From: Nocardioides carbamazepini | Lineage (GTDB): Bacteria; Actinomycetota; Actinomycetes; Propionibacteriales; Nocardioidaceae | NCBI RefSeq assembly: GCF_024614185.1 | Contig: NZ_JAHTLF010000015.1 | Span: 523,650-587,649, forward strand | DNA length: 64,000 bases | Direction of reading: 5' to 3' | In this document: positions 50,452 to 60,497 of the stretch, one piece after another | How the letters are laid out: each line of letters opens with the position of its first letter | Numbering within the stretch: position 1 is the stretch's first letter | Notes under the pieces: generated by a model | What the model saw: the letters and a program-made list of their open reading frames with translations, nothing else | Databases searched by the model: none | Told to the model about the DNA's origin: nothing | Position numbers and translations under genes: made by a program

Positions 50452-53283
50452 ATGGGGTACGTGACCTCCGACACCCACTCCGACGGCACCACCCCGGCCG
50501 TACGCGCGGCGTCGACTCCCTCGGTCATCCACGAGGGACTGCCGACCCAGCTGCCCGACATCGACCCCGACGAGACCCAGGACTGGATCGACTCGTTCAA
50601 CGCGCTGGTCGACGAGCGTGGCCGCGAGCGCGCCCGCTACGTCATGCTGCGGCTCCTGGAGCGGGCCCGCGAGGCCCAGGTCGGCGTGCCCGCGCTGCGC
50701 AGCACCGACTACATCAACACCATCCCGCCCGAGCGCGAGCCGTGGTTCCCCGGTGACGAGGACGTCGAGCGCCGGATCCGGGCGTTCATCCGCTGGAACG
50801 CCGCGGTGATGGTCTCCAGTGCCAACCGCAAGGGGCTCGAGGTCGGTGGCCACATCGCGACCTACCAGTCCAGCGCGAGCCTCTACGAGGTCGGCTTCAA
50901 CCACTTCTTCCGCGGCAAGGAGCACCCGGGCGGCGGTGACCAGCTGTTCATCCAGGGTCACGCCTCCCCGGGCATCTACGCCCGCGCCTTCCTCGAGGGC
51001 CGGCTGAGCGAGGAGCAGCTGTTCCGCTTCCGCCAGGAGGTCCAGCACGGCAAGGGCGCCGGCCTGCCGTCGTACCCGCACCCGCGGCTGATGCCGGACT
51101 TCTGGGAGTTCCCGACGGTCTCGATGGGTCTCACCGGCATCAACTCGATCTACCAGGCGCGGTTCAACCGCTACCTGCAGAACCGCGGCATCAAGGACAC
51201 CGGCCAGCAGCACGTCTGGGCCTTCCTCGGCGACGGCGAGATGGCCGAGCCCGAGTCGCTCGGCGCCATCCGGATCGCGGCCCGCGAGGAGCTCGACAAC
51301 CTGACCTGGGTCGTCAACTGCAACCTGCAGCAGCTCGACGGCCCGGTGACCGGCAACGGCAAGATCATCCAGGAGCTCGAGGCCAACTTCCGCGGCGCGG
51401 GCTGGAACGTCATCAAGGTCATCTGGGGCCGTGAGTGGGACGCCCTGCTCGCCCGCGACGTCGACGGCGTCCTGGTCAACCAGATGAACTCCACCCCGGA
51501 CGGCGCGTTCCAGACCTTCTCGGTCGAGAGCGGCGCCTACAACCGCGAGCACTTCTTCGGTCCCGACCCGAGGCTGCGCGCGATGGTCGAGCACATGAGC
51601 GACCGGCAGATCGAGAAGCTGCCCCGTGGCGGTCACGACTACCGCAAGGTGTACGCCGCGTTCGACGCGGCCACCAAGCACGTCGGCCAGCCGACGGTGA
51701 TCCTGGCCCACACGGTCAAGGGCTGGACGATCGACGCCCTCGAGGGCAAGAACGCCACCCACCAGATGAAGAAGCTGACCCAGGACGACCTCAAGAAGTT
51801 CCGCGACCGGCTCTACCTGCCGATCAGCGACCGGGACCTCGAGTCGGCCTATGCGGCCACGGGCGCCGCGCCGTTCTTCCACCCGGGCGCGGACTCCCCC
51901 GAGATCGAGTACATGATGGAGCGACGCCGTCAGCTCGGCGGGTCGATCCCCCGGCGCATCGACCGCTCGACGATGCTCACCCTGCCCGGCGACAGCGTGT
52001 ACGCCGAGCTGAAGAAGGGCGCCGGCAACAACAAGGTCGCCACCACGATGGCCGCCGTCCGGCTCCTCAAGGACTGGATGAAGGACCCGGGCATCGGGCA
52101 GCGGATCGTCCCGATCGCGCCCGACGAGTACCGCACCTTCGGCATGGACGCGATGTTCCCGTCGGCCAAGGTCTACGACCCGCACGGCCAGCAGTTCGAG
52201 TCCGTCGACCGCAACATGCTGCTGCAGTACAAGATGTCAGCGCAGGGCCAGATGCTCCACGAGGGCATCTCCGAGGCCGGCGCGATGGCCTCGGCGACCG
52301 CCGCCGGATCGGCGTACACCACACACGGTGAGCCGATGATCCCGTTCTACATCTTCTACTCGATGTTCGGCTTCCAGCGGACCGGCGACTCCATCTGGGC
52401 GATGGCCGACCAGCTCGCGCGCGGCTTCCTGATCGGCGCCACCGCCGGCCGGACGACCCTCACGGGCGAGGGCCTGCAGCACGCCGACGGCCATTCCCCG
52501 CTGCTGGCCGCCACCAACCCCGCGATCGTCCACTACGACCCCGCGTTCGGCTACGAGGTCGGGCACGTGATGCGGGCCGGCCTGGAGCGGATGTACGGCG
52601 CCAGCGCCGAGCACCCGCGCGGCGAGGACGTCATCTACTACATCACCGTCTACAACGAGCCGGTCGCGCAGCCTGCCGAGCCCGAGGGACTCGATGTGGC
52701 CGGGCTGCTCAAGGGCATGTACCGCGTCAGCGAGGCCGGCGGCGGCCCCGACAGCAGCGGCCCGACCGTGCGCCTGCTCGCCTCGGGCGTCGGCTTCCCG
52801 TGGATCGAGGAGGCCAAGCGGATCCTCGCCGAGGAGTGGGGGGTCCGGGCCGAGACCTGGTCGGTGACCTCGTGGAACGAGCTGGCCCGCGACGGCATCG
52901 CGGCCGCGAAGTGGAACCTCCTCCACCCGGGCGAGGCCCACCGGACGCCGTACGTCACCGAGGTGCTGGCCGGCGGCGACGCGGCCCAGGCACCGGTCGT
53001 GGCGGTCTCGGACTACATGACGGCGGTCCCGCTGCAGATCGCGCAGTGGGTGCCGGCGGACTACCACGTCCTCGGCGCCGACGGCTTCGGCTTCGCCGAC
53101 ACCCGGCCCGCCGCGCGTCGTTTCTTCCAGGTCGACGCGCAGTCGGTGGTCGTCCAGGCGCTCGCCGCGCTCGCCGACGCCGGCGCGATCGACCCCGGCC
53201 GGGTCAAGGATGCCGTCGAGCGCTACCGCATCGACGACCCGACCGCGGTCTCCGGCGTGCTCCAGGAGGGCGGCGACGCCTGA
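50452..53283 (+). CDS. aceE: Pyruvate dehydrogenase E1 component (homodimeric type)
   Basis: Thiamine diphosphate enzyme that decarboxylates pyruvate and passes the acetyl group to E2 lipoyl domains. The 943-residue length matches AceE. The ThDP motif spans [10 protein letters not shown] to [11 protein letters not shown] (about residues 259-298); [14 protein letters not shown] and [17 protein letters not shown] are conserved. GAGGAGGTG precedes ATG 50452. It is divergent from DUF3052 with a 161-base spacer that must hold both promoters. Confidence 0.97.
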   Translation: MGYVTSDTHSDGTTPAVRAASTPSVIHEGLPTQLPDIDPDETQDWIDSFNALVDERGRERARYVMLRLLERAREAQVGVPALRSTDYINTIPPEREPWFPGDEDVERRIRAFIRWNAAVMVSSANRKGLEVGGHIATYQSSASLYEVGFNHFFRGKEHPGGGDQLFIQGHASPGIYARAFLEGRLSEEQLFRFRQEVQHGKGAGLPSYPHPRLMPDFWEFPTVSMGLTGINSIYQARFNRYLQNRGIKDTGQQHVWAFLGDGEMAEPESLGAIRIAAREELDNLTWVVNCNLQQLDGPVTGNGKIIQELEANFRGAGWNVIKVIWGREWDALLARDVDGVLVNQMNSTPDGAFQTFSVESGAYNREHFFGPDPRLRAMVEHMSDRQIEKLPRGGHDYRKVYAAFDAATKHVGQPTVILAHTVKGWTIDALEGKNATHQMKKLTQDDLKKFRDRLYLPISDRDLESAYAATGAAPFFHPGADSPEIEYMMERRRQLGGSIPRRIDRSTMLTLPGDSVYAELKKGAGNNKVATTMAAVRLLKDWMKDPGIGQRIVPIAPDEYRTFGMDAMFPSAKVYDPHGQQFESVDRNMLLQYKMSAQGQMLHEGISEAGAMASATAAGSAYTTHGEPMIPFYIFYSMFGFQRTGDSIWAMADQLARGFLIGATAGRTTLTGEGLQHADGHSPLLAATNPAIVHYDPAFGYEVGHVMRAGLERMYGASAEHPRGEDVIYYITVYNEPVAQPAEPEGLDVAGLLKGMYRVSEAGGGPDSSGPTVRLLASGVGFPWIEEAKRILAEEWGVRAETWSVTSWNELARDGIAAAKWNLLHPGEAHRTPYVTEVLAGGDAAQAPVVAVSDYMTAVPLQIAQWVPADYHVLGADGFGFADTRPAARRFFQVDAQSVVVQALAALADAGAIDPGRVKDAVERYRIDDPTAVSGVLQEGGDA

Positions 53284-53290
53284 CCTGGTC

Positions 53291-53329
53291 CCGTCGTCAG
53301 ACGCCGTCCGGCCCGGCGGCTGACGACGG
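53291..53329. terminator. Hairpin between aceE and the permease gene
   Basis: CCGTCGTCAG (53291-53300) pairs exactly with CTGACGACGG (53320-53329), and inner GCCG/CGGC bases extend the stem. It starts eight bases after the aceE stop and ends three bases before the converging permease stop. No T-run, so efficiency is uncertain. Confidence 0.65.
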
Positions 53330-53332
53330 CGG

Positions 53333-54334
53333 TCACAGCCAGCCGGCGGCGACCGCCCCGCGGGTGACGACCAGCAGGACGAGCAGGAACACGACGTTGA
53401 CGGCGGTGAACAGCCGCAGGAACCCGCCGGTCTCCCCCGGCCGCAGCGCGGCGTACTGCCGCAGCGTGATCAGGCTCGCCAGGGACGCGACGATCGTGCC
53501 GACCCCGCCGATGTTGACACCGACGAGCAGCTGCGCGTGCTCGGCGGTGAAGGGCGCCGCGAGCACCGCCGTCGGGACGTTCGACAACACCTGGCTGGCC
53601 AGCGCGCTCACCAGCAGCGGGTCGGCGGCGAGCAGCCCACCCAGGGCGGAGGCGACGCTCGGCACCTGGGCCAGGGCCTCGGCGACCACGAAGAAGAGGG
53701 TGAGCACCCCGAGGAGGAGGTAGTCGACCTTCACCAGGGCCGACCGGTCGGCGACGAGCAGCACAGCGACGACGCCGAGGCCGGCCCACCACGGCAGCAC
53801 CCGCAGCACGATCGCGACGGTCACCGCGAACAGCGCGAGGTAGAGCACGGTCCGGCCGACCACCACCCGGTGCGGGAAGCTCACCGGCTCGTGGGGGGTG
53901 CGTCGTACCGGCAGGCAGGCGAGCACGATCAGGACCGCGGACGCCGCGAACGGCAGCGCCATGATCCGCAGGAAGTCGCCGATCCCGAGCGCGTAGTGCT
54001 GGTAGAGGTACAGGTTCTGCGGGCTGCCGAAGGGCGTGATCATCCCGCCCAGGTTGGCCGCGACCGTCTCCATCACGAAGACGAACGCCAGCAGGTCGTC
54101 GTTGCCGGTCGCACGCAGGGTGAGGGCCGTCAGCGGCAGCAGTGTCAGCAGCGCCATGTCGTTGGTGATCAGCATCGACGCCGCGAGCGTCAGGAGCACC
54201 AGCCCGAGCACCAGCGAGCGGCGCGTGCGCAGCAGGCCGACGATGCCCTCCGCGACCGCGCCGAAGAAGTGCACGGCATCCAGCGCGCGGACGACCGCGA
54301 GCAGGCAGAAGACGCTCGTGAGCGTGGTCAGCAC
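53333..54334 (-). CDS. ArsB/NhaD-type (SLC13-like) permease
   Basis: A 333-residue membrane protein with about nine helices. ITNDMALLTLLPLTAL and GMITPFGSPQNLYLYQHY are diagnostic of the ion transporter superfamily that includes ArsB, NhaD and citrate carriers. It is shorter than typical 400-residue members, so one or two N-terminal helices appear to be missing; GTG 54334 directly follows the hydrolase stop (6 bases), leaving no room for an extension. Substrate is unknown. Confidence 0.8.
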   Translation of the reverse strand: MLTTLTSVFCLLAVVRALDAVHFFGAVAEGIVGLLRTRRSLVLGLVLLTLAASMLITNDMALLTLLPLTALTLRATGNDDLLAFVFVMETVAANLGGMITPFGSPQNLYLYQHYALGIGDFLRIMALPFAASAVLIVLACLPVRRTPHEPVSFPHRVVVGRTVLYLALFAVTVAIVLRVLPWWAGLGVVAVLLVADRSALVKVDYLLLGVLTLFFVVAEALAQVPSVASALGGLLAADPLLVSALASQVLSNVPTAVLAAPFTAEHAQLLVGVNIGGVGTIVASLASLITLRQYAALRPGETGGFLRLFTAVNVVFLLVLLVVTRGAVAAGWL

Positions 54335-54340
54335 GGACGC

Positions 54341-55339
54341 TCAGGCAGGGGTGACCGCCTCGTCACGGGCCTCGTCACGAGCCTCGGCGGCGGCGACGGC
54401 GGCCAGCGGGCCGAGCGGTGCCGTCGCGCCGGCCTTGAGCATCCGCCGGAACCGCGCCCGGTTGTACGACGCGGGCTCGGTCGTGGAGATGAAGTCGTCG
54501 AGCAGCCGCACGAACTCCTCGGGGTGGTCCTTGTGCGGGAAGTGGCCGGCGTCCGCCAGCACGTCCACCCGGACGTCGGGGGCCAGCGCCCGGGCGTTCT
54601 CGGCGTGCGCGACCGGGATCACCTGGTCCTCGACGCCCCACAGGACCGCCATCGGCATGGCCTCGCTGAGGTAGGCGCGGTCGGACATGGTCACGATCTG
54701 ACCGCGCCAGTCGATGACGGCCCGGACCAGGTGGCGGATCGCGAACCGGGTGCGCCGGTCCTTCCAGGACTCGACGATGTCGGCGATCTCGTCGAGGTCG
54801 CGGGTGTACTTGCGCAGGGGTCCGAACGTGAGACGACCGGACGCCGTACGCAGGGCGAAGGTCTCGACATGGCGGATCCCGGGCAGCGTCAGCAGCCCGA
54901 CGGCCCGGAACCAGCCGGGGACCTGGATCAGCCTGATCATCGGCGTCACCTCGGGGCCGAGACCGCCGGTCGACACGAGCATCACCCGCTGGGTGCGCTC
55001 GGGGAACTGGTAGGCGAACTGCATCGCGACGCCGCCGCCGAAGCTGTGGCCGACGACCGTGACCTTGTCGATGCCGAGCACGGTGAGCAGGTCACGCATG
55101 CCGTTGGCGTATCCACCGAGCGTGTAGTCGGCTCGCGGCTTGTCGGACAGCCCGTGCCCGAGCAGGTCCGGCGCGATCACCGTGTAGCGCTCGGCCAGCT
55201 CGTCGATCACCGAGGCCCACGTCGTGTGGTCGCACGCGAGCCCGTGCAGCAACAGGACGGCAGGGCCGGAGCCCTTGCGGACGTACGCACGGCGCTTGCC
55301 GTGCAGCGTGACGTACTGGACGTCGTCCCCCACCGACAT
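54341..55339 (-). CDS. Alpha/beta hydrolase
   Basis: A 332-residue serine hydrolase: oxyanion segment LLLHGLACDHTTW, nucleophile VVGHSFGGG (S99), acid in WGVEDQVIPV and histidine in ADAGHFPHKDHPEE. After the catalytic domain comes an Ala/Glu-rich tail with ARDEARDEA. ATG 55339 has GGAGGGAG upstream. It may be a lipase or esterase; its place opposite a fatty-acid regulator hints at lipid metabolism. Confidence 0.88.
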   Translation of the reverse strand: MSVGDDVQYVTLHGKRRAYVRKGSGPAVLLLHGLACDHTTWASVIDELAERYTVIAPDLLGHGLSDKPRADYTLGGYANGMRDLLTVLGIDKVTVVGHSFGGGVAMQFAYQFPERTQRVMLVSTGGLGPEVTPMIRLIQVPGWFRAVGLLTLPGIRHVETFALRTASGRLTFGPLRKYTRDLDEIADIVESWKDRRTRFAIRHLVRAVIDWRGQIVTMSDRAYLSEAMPMAVLWGVEDQVIPVAHAENARALAPDVRVDVLADAGHFPHKDHPEEFVRLLDDFISTTEPASYNRARFRRMLKAGATAPLGPLAAVAAAEARDEARDEAVTPA

Positions 55340-55361
55340 CACCGCGCTCCCTCCGCGATCG

Positions 55362-55387
55362 GCTAGCAGGTGCTTACTCCTGCTAGC
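55362..55387. promoter_or_regulatory. Perfect palindrome upstream of the hydrolase gene
   Basis: GCTAGCAGG and CCTGCTAGC are exact inverted arms around an 8-base centre (TGCTTACT), 23 bases before the hydrolase ATG and 89 bases before the PucR-like gene. Its form and position fit a repressor operator in the divergent spacer. Confidence 0.55.
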
Positions 55388-55475
55388 AACGGTGCACGAT
55401 TCAACCATGTGGGCCGATCCCCCGACACCCCCGCCTCGGCGTCGTCGCCGGGGCGGGGCGCAATAGGCTGGCGTC

Positions 55476-56657
55476 ATGTCCCCCACCGGTTCGGCGCAGC
55501 GGGTCGAGGCCACCCGGCAGCTGCGGGCAGCCACCGGCTCCCTGAGCACGGCGGCGACCTCGCGGATGGATGCCGATCTGCCCTGGTTCCGCGACCTGAG
55601 CGCCGAGGAGCGGTCGTACGTCGGGATGATCGTCCAGGCGGGTGTGAAGAGCTTCGTGGACTGGTTCGCCGATGGCGGCGGGGCCGACCCGCAGGACCAC
55701 GCGCTGGTCGGCCAGGTCTTCGGCGCCGCGCCGCGGGCCATGGCCGGCACGGTCGACCTGCACCAGACCGTCGAGCTGATCAAGCTGACCATCGACGAGG
55801 TCGAGGCCAACATCGAGCGACTGCTCGCTCCCGAGGTGCTCCCCGACGTGCACGCCGCCGTCCTGCGCTACGGCCGCGAGGTCGCTTTCGCCACCGCCGA
55901 GGTCTACGCCCGCGCGGCCGAGGTCCGGGGTCGCTGGGACGCCCGCCTCGAGGCGCTCGCCGTCGACGCCGTGCTCCGTGCCGAGACCGACGAGGCCGTC
56001 CTGTCGCGCGCCAGCGCGGTCGGCTGGTCCTCGCGCGGCGAGGTGGCCGTGGTCGTCGGCACTGCTCCACCCGAGGCGTCGGGCGCCGCGACCGGGGTCT
56101 TCGATGACGTCCGGCGCGCGGCCCGGGAGCACGGCCTGGACGCGCTCAGCGCCGTGCAGGGCCACCTGCTCGTCGTCATCCTCGGTGGTGTCGACCAGCT
56201 CGAGAAGGACGCGAGCTCCGTCGCCCACCTGTTCGGCGAGGGCGCGGTCGTGGTCGGCCCGACCGCGGCCGACCTCGCCCACGCCCACCTCTCGGCCCGG
56301 GTCGCGCTGGACGCGCTGCGCGCGGCGGTCGGCTGGCCGGACGCACCTCGGCCGGTCTCCGCCCACGACCTGCTCCCCGAGCGGATCCTCGCCGGCGACG
56401 CTCTCGCCCGGCTCGAGGCCGTCGACGACGTCTACCGCCCTCTCGACGACTCCCGGGGCGAGCTCGTCGAGACCCTCGTGGCCTACTTCGCCAACGGCGG
56501 CGGCATCGAGGCCACCGCCCGCTCGCTGTTCGTGCACGCCAACACCGTGCGCTACCGCCTGGGCCAGATCGCCGACCTCACCGGACTCACCCCCTCGGTC
56601 CCCCGTGACGCACTCACCCTCCAGCTCGCGCTGGTGCTGGGCCGACAGGGCGGCTGA
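55476..56657 (+). CDS. PucR-type transcriptional regulator of fatty-acid synthesis (FasR/Rv2242 type)
   Basis: A 393-residue regulator with a C-terminal PucR helix-turn-helix (ETLVAYFANGGGIEATARSLFVHANTVRYRLGQI). Proteins of this type precede fabD in streptomycetes (FasR) and mycobacteria (Rv2242); Streptomyces FasR activates the fabD operon. Gene order here is the same, with fabD 133 bases downstream and a dyad in between. The first 160 residues match the GGDEF-like/PucR N-terminal region. Confidence 0.88.
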   Translation: MSPTGSAQRVEATRQLRAATGSLSTAATSRMDADLPWFRDLSAEERSYVGMIVQAGVKSFVDWFADGGGADPQDHALVGQVFGAAPRAMAGTVDLHQTVELIKLTIDEVEANIERLLAPEVLPDVHAAVLRYGREVAFATAEVYARAAEVRGRWDARLEALAVDAVLRAETDEAVLSRASAVGWSSRGEVAVVVGTAPPEASGAATGVFDDVRRAAREHGLDALSAVQGHLLVVILGGVDQLEKDASSVAHLFGEGAVVVGPTAADLAHAHLSARVALDALRAAVGWPDAPRPVSAHDLLPERILAGDALARLEAVDDVYRPLDDSRGELVETLVAYFANGGGIEATARSLFVHANTVRYRLGQIADLTGLTPSVPRDALTLQLALVLGRQGG

Positions 56658-56698
56658 GCCGGCCGGTTCCCTCACCAGCCCGGCCACGGTCTCGCCCG

Positions 56699-56719
56699 CC
56701 TTGTAGGACTCCCACAAGG
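56699..56719. promoter_or_regulatory. Dyad operator upstream of fabD
   Basis: CCTTGTAGGACTCCCACAAGG is a 21-base palindrome: CCTTGT, GGA, TCC and ACAAGG are symmetric and only one pair besides the centre mismatches. It lies 72 bases before the fabD start and is the natural candidate for the PucR-like regulator's binding site. Confidence 0.6.
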
Positions 56720-56790
56720 TCGGGCCGACAAGTTCGTGGACGGTGCAGGCGCGGTCCTCACCACCCGGACGGCAGGCTGGAGGTGTGCTC

Positions 56791-57732
56791 GTGATCGTGG
56801 CCCCCGGACAAGGCGCGCAGACCCCAGGCTTCCTCTCCCCATGGCTGGAGGACCCGGCCGTCGCGGCATACGTCGACTGGCTCTCCGCTGTGGCCGGGCT
56901 CGACCTGGCCCACTACGGCACCGCGGCCGACGAAGACACCATCCGCGACACGAAGATCGCGCAACCGCTGCTGGTCGCCGCCGGCCTGGTCGCCGCCCAG
57001 CGGCTGGCCGCCTCGGCAGGCGCGGTCGCCGGGCACAGCGTCGGTGAGATCACCGCCGCCGTCGGCGCCGGCGTGATCACCGCCGAGCAGGCCATGGTCC
57101 TGGTCCGGGAGCGGGGCAACGCGATGGCCGACGCGGCCGCCGTCACCCCGACCGGCATGACCGCCGTCCTCGGCGGTGACCGGGACGGCGTCCTCGCCGC
57201 GATCGCCGCCCAGGGGCTGACGGCCGCCAACGACAACGGCCCCGGCCAGATCGTCGCCGCCGGAACGACCGAGCAGCTCGCGGCGTTCGCCGACAACCCG
57301 CCCCAGGGCGCCCGGCTGCGCTCGCTGTCGGTCGCCGGCGCGTTCCACTCCTCGCACATGGCGCCCGCCGTCGACCACGTGGCCGGCCTCGCCCGGTCGG
57401 TCTCCGTCCACGGCGCGCGGACCCCCTTCATCACGAACTCCGACGGCACCGTGGTCCGCGACGGCCGCGACGCGCTGGACCGGATCGTGGGCCAGATCGC
57501 CCGCCCGGTGCGGTGGGACCTGTGCTTGGAAACGATGGCCGACCTGGGTGTGACGGGCATCCTGGAGCTGCCGCCGGCCGGCACCCTGACCGGCATCGCC
57601 AAGCGCTACTTCCGTGGTCGCGACCTGAGCGTCGAGACCCTTGCCCTCGCCGGCCCCGAGCAGCTCGACGAGGCCCGCGCCTTCTGCGAGCGGCACGCCG
57701 CGGCCGCCCACCCCGAGGTGGTGCCCGCATGA
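56791..57732 (+). CDS. fabD: Malonyl-CoA:ACP transacylase
   Basis: Loads malonate onto acyl carrier protein. The 313-residue protein starts IVAPGQGAQTPGFLSPW and has the nucleophile GHSVGEITA (S83), AFHSSHM with the catalytic histidine, and an NDNGPGQIVAAG segment. GTG 56791 lies 8 bases after GGAG; GTG 56785 is too close to it. Its stop overlaps fabH (ATGA). Confidence 0.94.
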   Translation: MIVAPGQGAQTPGFLSPWLEDPAVAAYVDWLSAVAGLDLAHYGTAADEDTIRDTKIAQPLLVAAGLVAAQRLAASAGAVAGHSVGEITAAVGAGVITAEQAMVLVRERGNAMADAAAVTPTGMTAVLGGDRDGVLAAIAAQGLTAANDNGPGQIVAAGTTEQLAAFADNPPQGARLRSLSVAGAFHSSHMAPAVDHVAGLARSVSVHGARTPFITNSDGTVVRDGRDALDRIVGQIARPVRWDLCLETMADLGVTGILELPPAGTLTGIAKRYFRGRDLSVETLALAGPEQLDEARAFCERHAAAAHPEVVPA

Positions 57733-58730
57733 GCGGCCTCCAGGTCGAGTCCCTCTCGGCGCAGGCCGCGATCCTCGGCGTCGGTGCCTACCGGCCGATC
57801 CGCGTGGTTCCCAACGCCGAGATCGTCGACGCGATCGACTCCAGTGACGAGTGGGTCCAGCAGCGCTCGGGCATCCGCACCCGCGGGATCGCCGGTGAGT
57901 CCGAGACGGTGGTGTCGATGTCGGTCGAGGCGTCGAAGCTGGCGCTGGACCGCGCCGGTGTCGACGTGCAGCAGGTCGACGCCGTCATCGTCGCGACCGT
58001 CAGCCACCTGATGCAGCTGCCGTCCGCCGCGGCCATGATCGCCCACGAGCTCGGCGCGGCGCAGCCGGCCGCCTTCGACATCTCGGCCGCCTGTGCCGGC
58101 TTCTGCCACGGCGTCGCCCTCGCCAACGACATGGTCCGCGGCGGCACCGCGCGCCACGTGCTGGTGATCGGCGTCGAGAAGCTCTCCGACATCACCGACC
58201 CCACCGACCGCGGGTCTGCCTTCATCTTCGCCGACGGCGCGGGTGCGGTGGTCGTGGGCCCCGCCGACCAGCCCGGCATCGGCCCGGTCGTCTGGGGGTC
58301 CGACGGCGAGCACTACGACCACATCAGGTCGCGCCGGGACTGGAAGGAGGTCGTCGCCTCCGGTGACCTCCGTCAGGCCGCGATCACGATGAAGGGCAGC
58401 GAGGTCTTCCGGTGGGCCTCCTACGGGATGGCGAAGGTCGCCCAGCAGGCCCTCGACCGGGCGGGGATCACCGTCGACGAGCTCGACTGCTTCATCCCGC
58501 ACCAGGCCAACAACCGGATCACCGACGCGATGGCCCGCTCGCTGCGGCTGCCCGACTCCGTACGGATCGCCCGCGACATCATCGACGCGGGCAACACCTC
58601 GGCGGCCTCGGTCCCAATGGCGCTGGACCGGATGATGGAGGACGGCGACGCGAAGTCCGGCGACGTCGCGCTCCTCATCGCCTTCGGCGCCGGCCTGTCG
58701 TACGCCGCGCAGGTCGTCGTCATCCCCTGA
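57729..58730 (+). CDS. fabH: Beta-ketoacyl-ACP synthase III
   Basis: Starts fatty-acid chains by condensing an acyl-CoA with malonyl-ACP. The 333-residue protein carries the triad: cysteine in ISAACAGFCHG (C122), histidine in IPHQANNRI and asparagine in DAGNTSAASVP. In actinobacteria this enzyme often takes branched primers. It overlaps fabD and is followed by acpP after 69 bases. Confidence 0.95.
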   Translation: MSGLQVESLSAQAAILGVGAYRPIRVVPNAEIVDAIDSSDEWVQQRSGIRTRGIAGESETVVSMSVEASKLALDRAGVDVQQVDAVIVATVSHLMQLPSAAAMIAHELGAAQPAAFDISAACAGFCHGVALANDMVRGGTARHVLVIGVEKLSDITDPTDRGSAFIFADGAGAVVVGPADQPGIGPVVWGSDGEHYDHIRSRRDWKEVVASGDLRQAAITMKGSEVFRWASYGMAKVAQQALDRAGITVDELDCFIPHQANNRITDAMARSLRLPDSVRIARDIIDAGNTSAASVPMALDRMMEDGDAKSGDVALLIAFGAGLSYAAQVVVIP

Positions 58731-58799
58731 CGGGCCTCGGCGCCCGCCCACGTATCCGCACCACCCAGCACACCCATCAACCACGGGAGAACACGAAGA

Positions 58800-59045
58800 A
58801 TGAGCACCGAAGAGATCCGCGCCGCCCTCGCCGAGATCGTCAACGAGGTCGCCGGCATCCCGGCCGACAGCGTGCAGCTGGACAAGTCCTTCAGCGACGA
58901 CCTGGATGTCGACTCGCTCTCGATGGTCGAGGTCGTCGTCGAGGCCGAGGAGAAGTTCGGCGTCACCATCCCCGACGACGAGGTCAAGAACCTCAAGACC
59001 GTCGGCGACGCTGTCGCCTACATCGAGCGCAACCGCGCCGCCTGA
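58800..59045 (+). CDS. acpP: Acyl carrier protein
   Basis: An 81-residue acidic helical carrier with the phosphopantetheine site DVDSLSMVEVV (S39). Position between fabH and fabF matches the actinobacterial FAS II cluster. Confidence 0.96.
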   Translation: MSTEEIRAALAEIVNEVAGIPADSVQLDKSFSDDLDVDSLSMVEVVVEAEEKFGVTIPDDEVKNLKTVGDAVAYIERNRAA

Positions 59046-59083
59046 TCATCTGATCCACTGACTCACTAGGGAGACCGACAGCC

Positions 59084-60334
59084 ATGTCCCGCACTCGTGT
59101 CGTCGTCACCGGCCTGGGCACCACCAGCCCGCTCGGCGGCGATGTCGCCAGCACCTGGGAGGGCCTCCTCGCCGGTCGCTCGGGGGTCCGCCCCCTCGGC
59201 GACATGGCTGACGGTCTCCCCGTGACCATCGGCGCCACCGCCGCCGTCGACCCCGCCGAGGTCCTCGACCGCGTCGTGGCCCGCCGCCTCGACCGTTCGT
59301 CGCAGTTCGCGCTGATCGCGGCCCTCGAGGCCTGGGCCGACTCCGGGCTGGAGGCCGCCCGCGAGTCCGGCGCCCTCGACGGCGACCGCTTCGGCGTCGC
59401 CTTCGCCTCGGGCATCGGCGGCGTGCACACGCTGCTGTCCAACCACTCGGTCCTGCTCGAGAAGGGTCCGCGCCGGGTCTCCCCGATCGCCGTCCCGATG
59501 CTGATGGCCAACGCCCCGGCCGCGACCATCAGCCTCAAGCTCGGTGCGCGTGGCCCGGTGAACACGCCGGTCTCGGCCTGCGCGTCGGGCAACGAGGCGG
59601 TGTCCCTCGCTGCCGACCAGATCCGGCTGGGCCGGGTCGACGTCGCGATCGCCGGCGGCACGGAGGCGGCGATCCACCCGCTGCCGATCGCGGCCTTCGC
59701 GAACATGATGGCGCTGTCGAAGAACGACGGCGACCCGACCAAGGTCTCACGTCCGTTCGACACCGGCCGCGACGGCTTCGTCCTCGGCGAGGGCGCCGGC
59801 GCCCTCGTGCTGGAGTCGCTCGAGCACGCCCAGGCCCGCGGCGCACGGATCTATGCCGAGGTGCTCGGCACCGGCATCACTGCCGACGCCCACGACATCG
59901 CGCAGCCCGACCCCGCCGGCCGTGGCGGCGCCCGCGCCATCCGCGCCGCCGTCAAGGACGCCGACGTGTCTCCCGGCGACATCGCCCACGTCAACGCCCA
60001 CGCGACCTCGACCCCGCAGGGCGACGTCGCCGAGTCGCTGATGCTGCACGCCGTACTCGGCTCGGCCGCCGACGACCTCGTCGTCTCGGCCACCAAGTCG
60101 ATGACCGGACACCTGCTCGGCGGTGCCGGCGCGCTCGAGGCGGTCGCGACGGTCCTCGCGATCCACCACCGGACCGCGCCCCCGACGATCAACCTCGACG
60201 AGCAGGACCCTCGGGTCGAGCTCGACGTCGCCACCAAGCCGCGCGACCTGCCGCTCGGCGACATCGCAGCCATCAACAACTCCTTCGGGTTCGGCGGCGC
60301 CAACGTAGCCGTCGTCTTCGGGTCGCCCTCCTGA
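59084..60334 (+). CDS. fabF: Beta-ketoacyl-ACP synthase II
   Basis: Elongating condensing enzyme of FAS II. The 416-residue protein has the nucleophile in PVSACASGNEA (C166) and the two catalytic histidines in HVNAHATSTPQGD and KSMTGHLLGGAGA, with FGFGGANVAVVF at the C-terminus. GGGAGA precedes ATG 59084. Last gene of the operon, followed by a terminator. Confidence 0.96.
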   Translation: MSRTRVVVTGLGTTSPLGGDVASTWEGLLAGRSGVRPLGDMADGLPVTIGATAAVDPAEVLDRVVARRLDRSSQFALIAALEAWADSGLEAARESGALDGDRFGVAFASGIGGVHTLLSNHSVLLEKGPRRVSPIAVPMLMANAPAATISLKLGARGPVNTPVSACASGNEAVSLAADQIRLGRVDVAIAGGTEAAIHPLPIAAFANMMALSKNDGDPTKVSRPFDTGRDGFVLGEGAGALVLESLEHAQARGARIYAEVLGTGITADAHDIAQPDPAGRGGARAIRAAVKDADVSPGDIAHVNAHATSTPQGDVAESLMLHAVLGSAADDLVVSATKSMTGHLLGGAGALEAVATVLAIHHRTAPPTINLDEQDPRVELDVATKPRDLPLGDIAAINNSFGFGGANVAVVFGSPS

Positions 60335-60446
60335 CGGAGGCTCTCGCTGCCGCGATCCCAGCGCCTCACCGCGCTCCTCGTTCCAGGGCCGTTGGAACAC
60401 CTCCCGTCCAGCGGCCCTGACTTCGGATTGCTCCCCCAAAATGAAG

Positions 60447-60474
60447 GCGCCCCGGCTCGACTGAGCCGGGGCGC
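60447..60474. terminator. Strong hairpin terminator after fabF
   Basis: GCGCCCCGGCTC and GAGCCGGGGCGC form a perfect 12-bp stem with loop GACT, followed by TTTC on the plus strand and preceded by AAAATGAAG. It serves fabF and the converging DUF3145 gene. Confidence 0.88.
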
Positions 60475-60497
60475 TTTCGGGTTGCTGCGGTGCGTGC

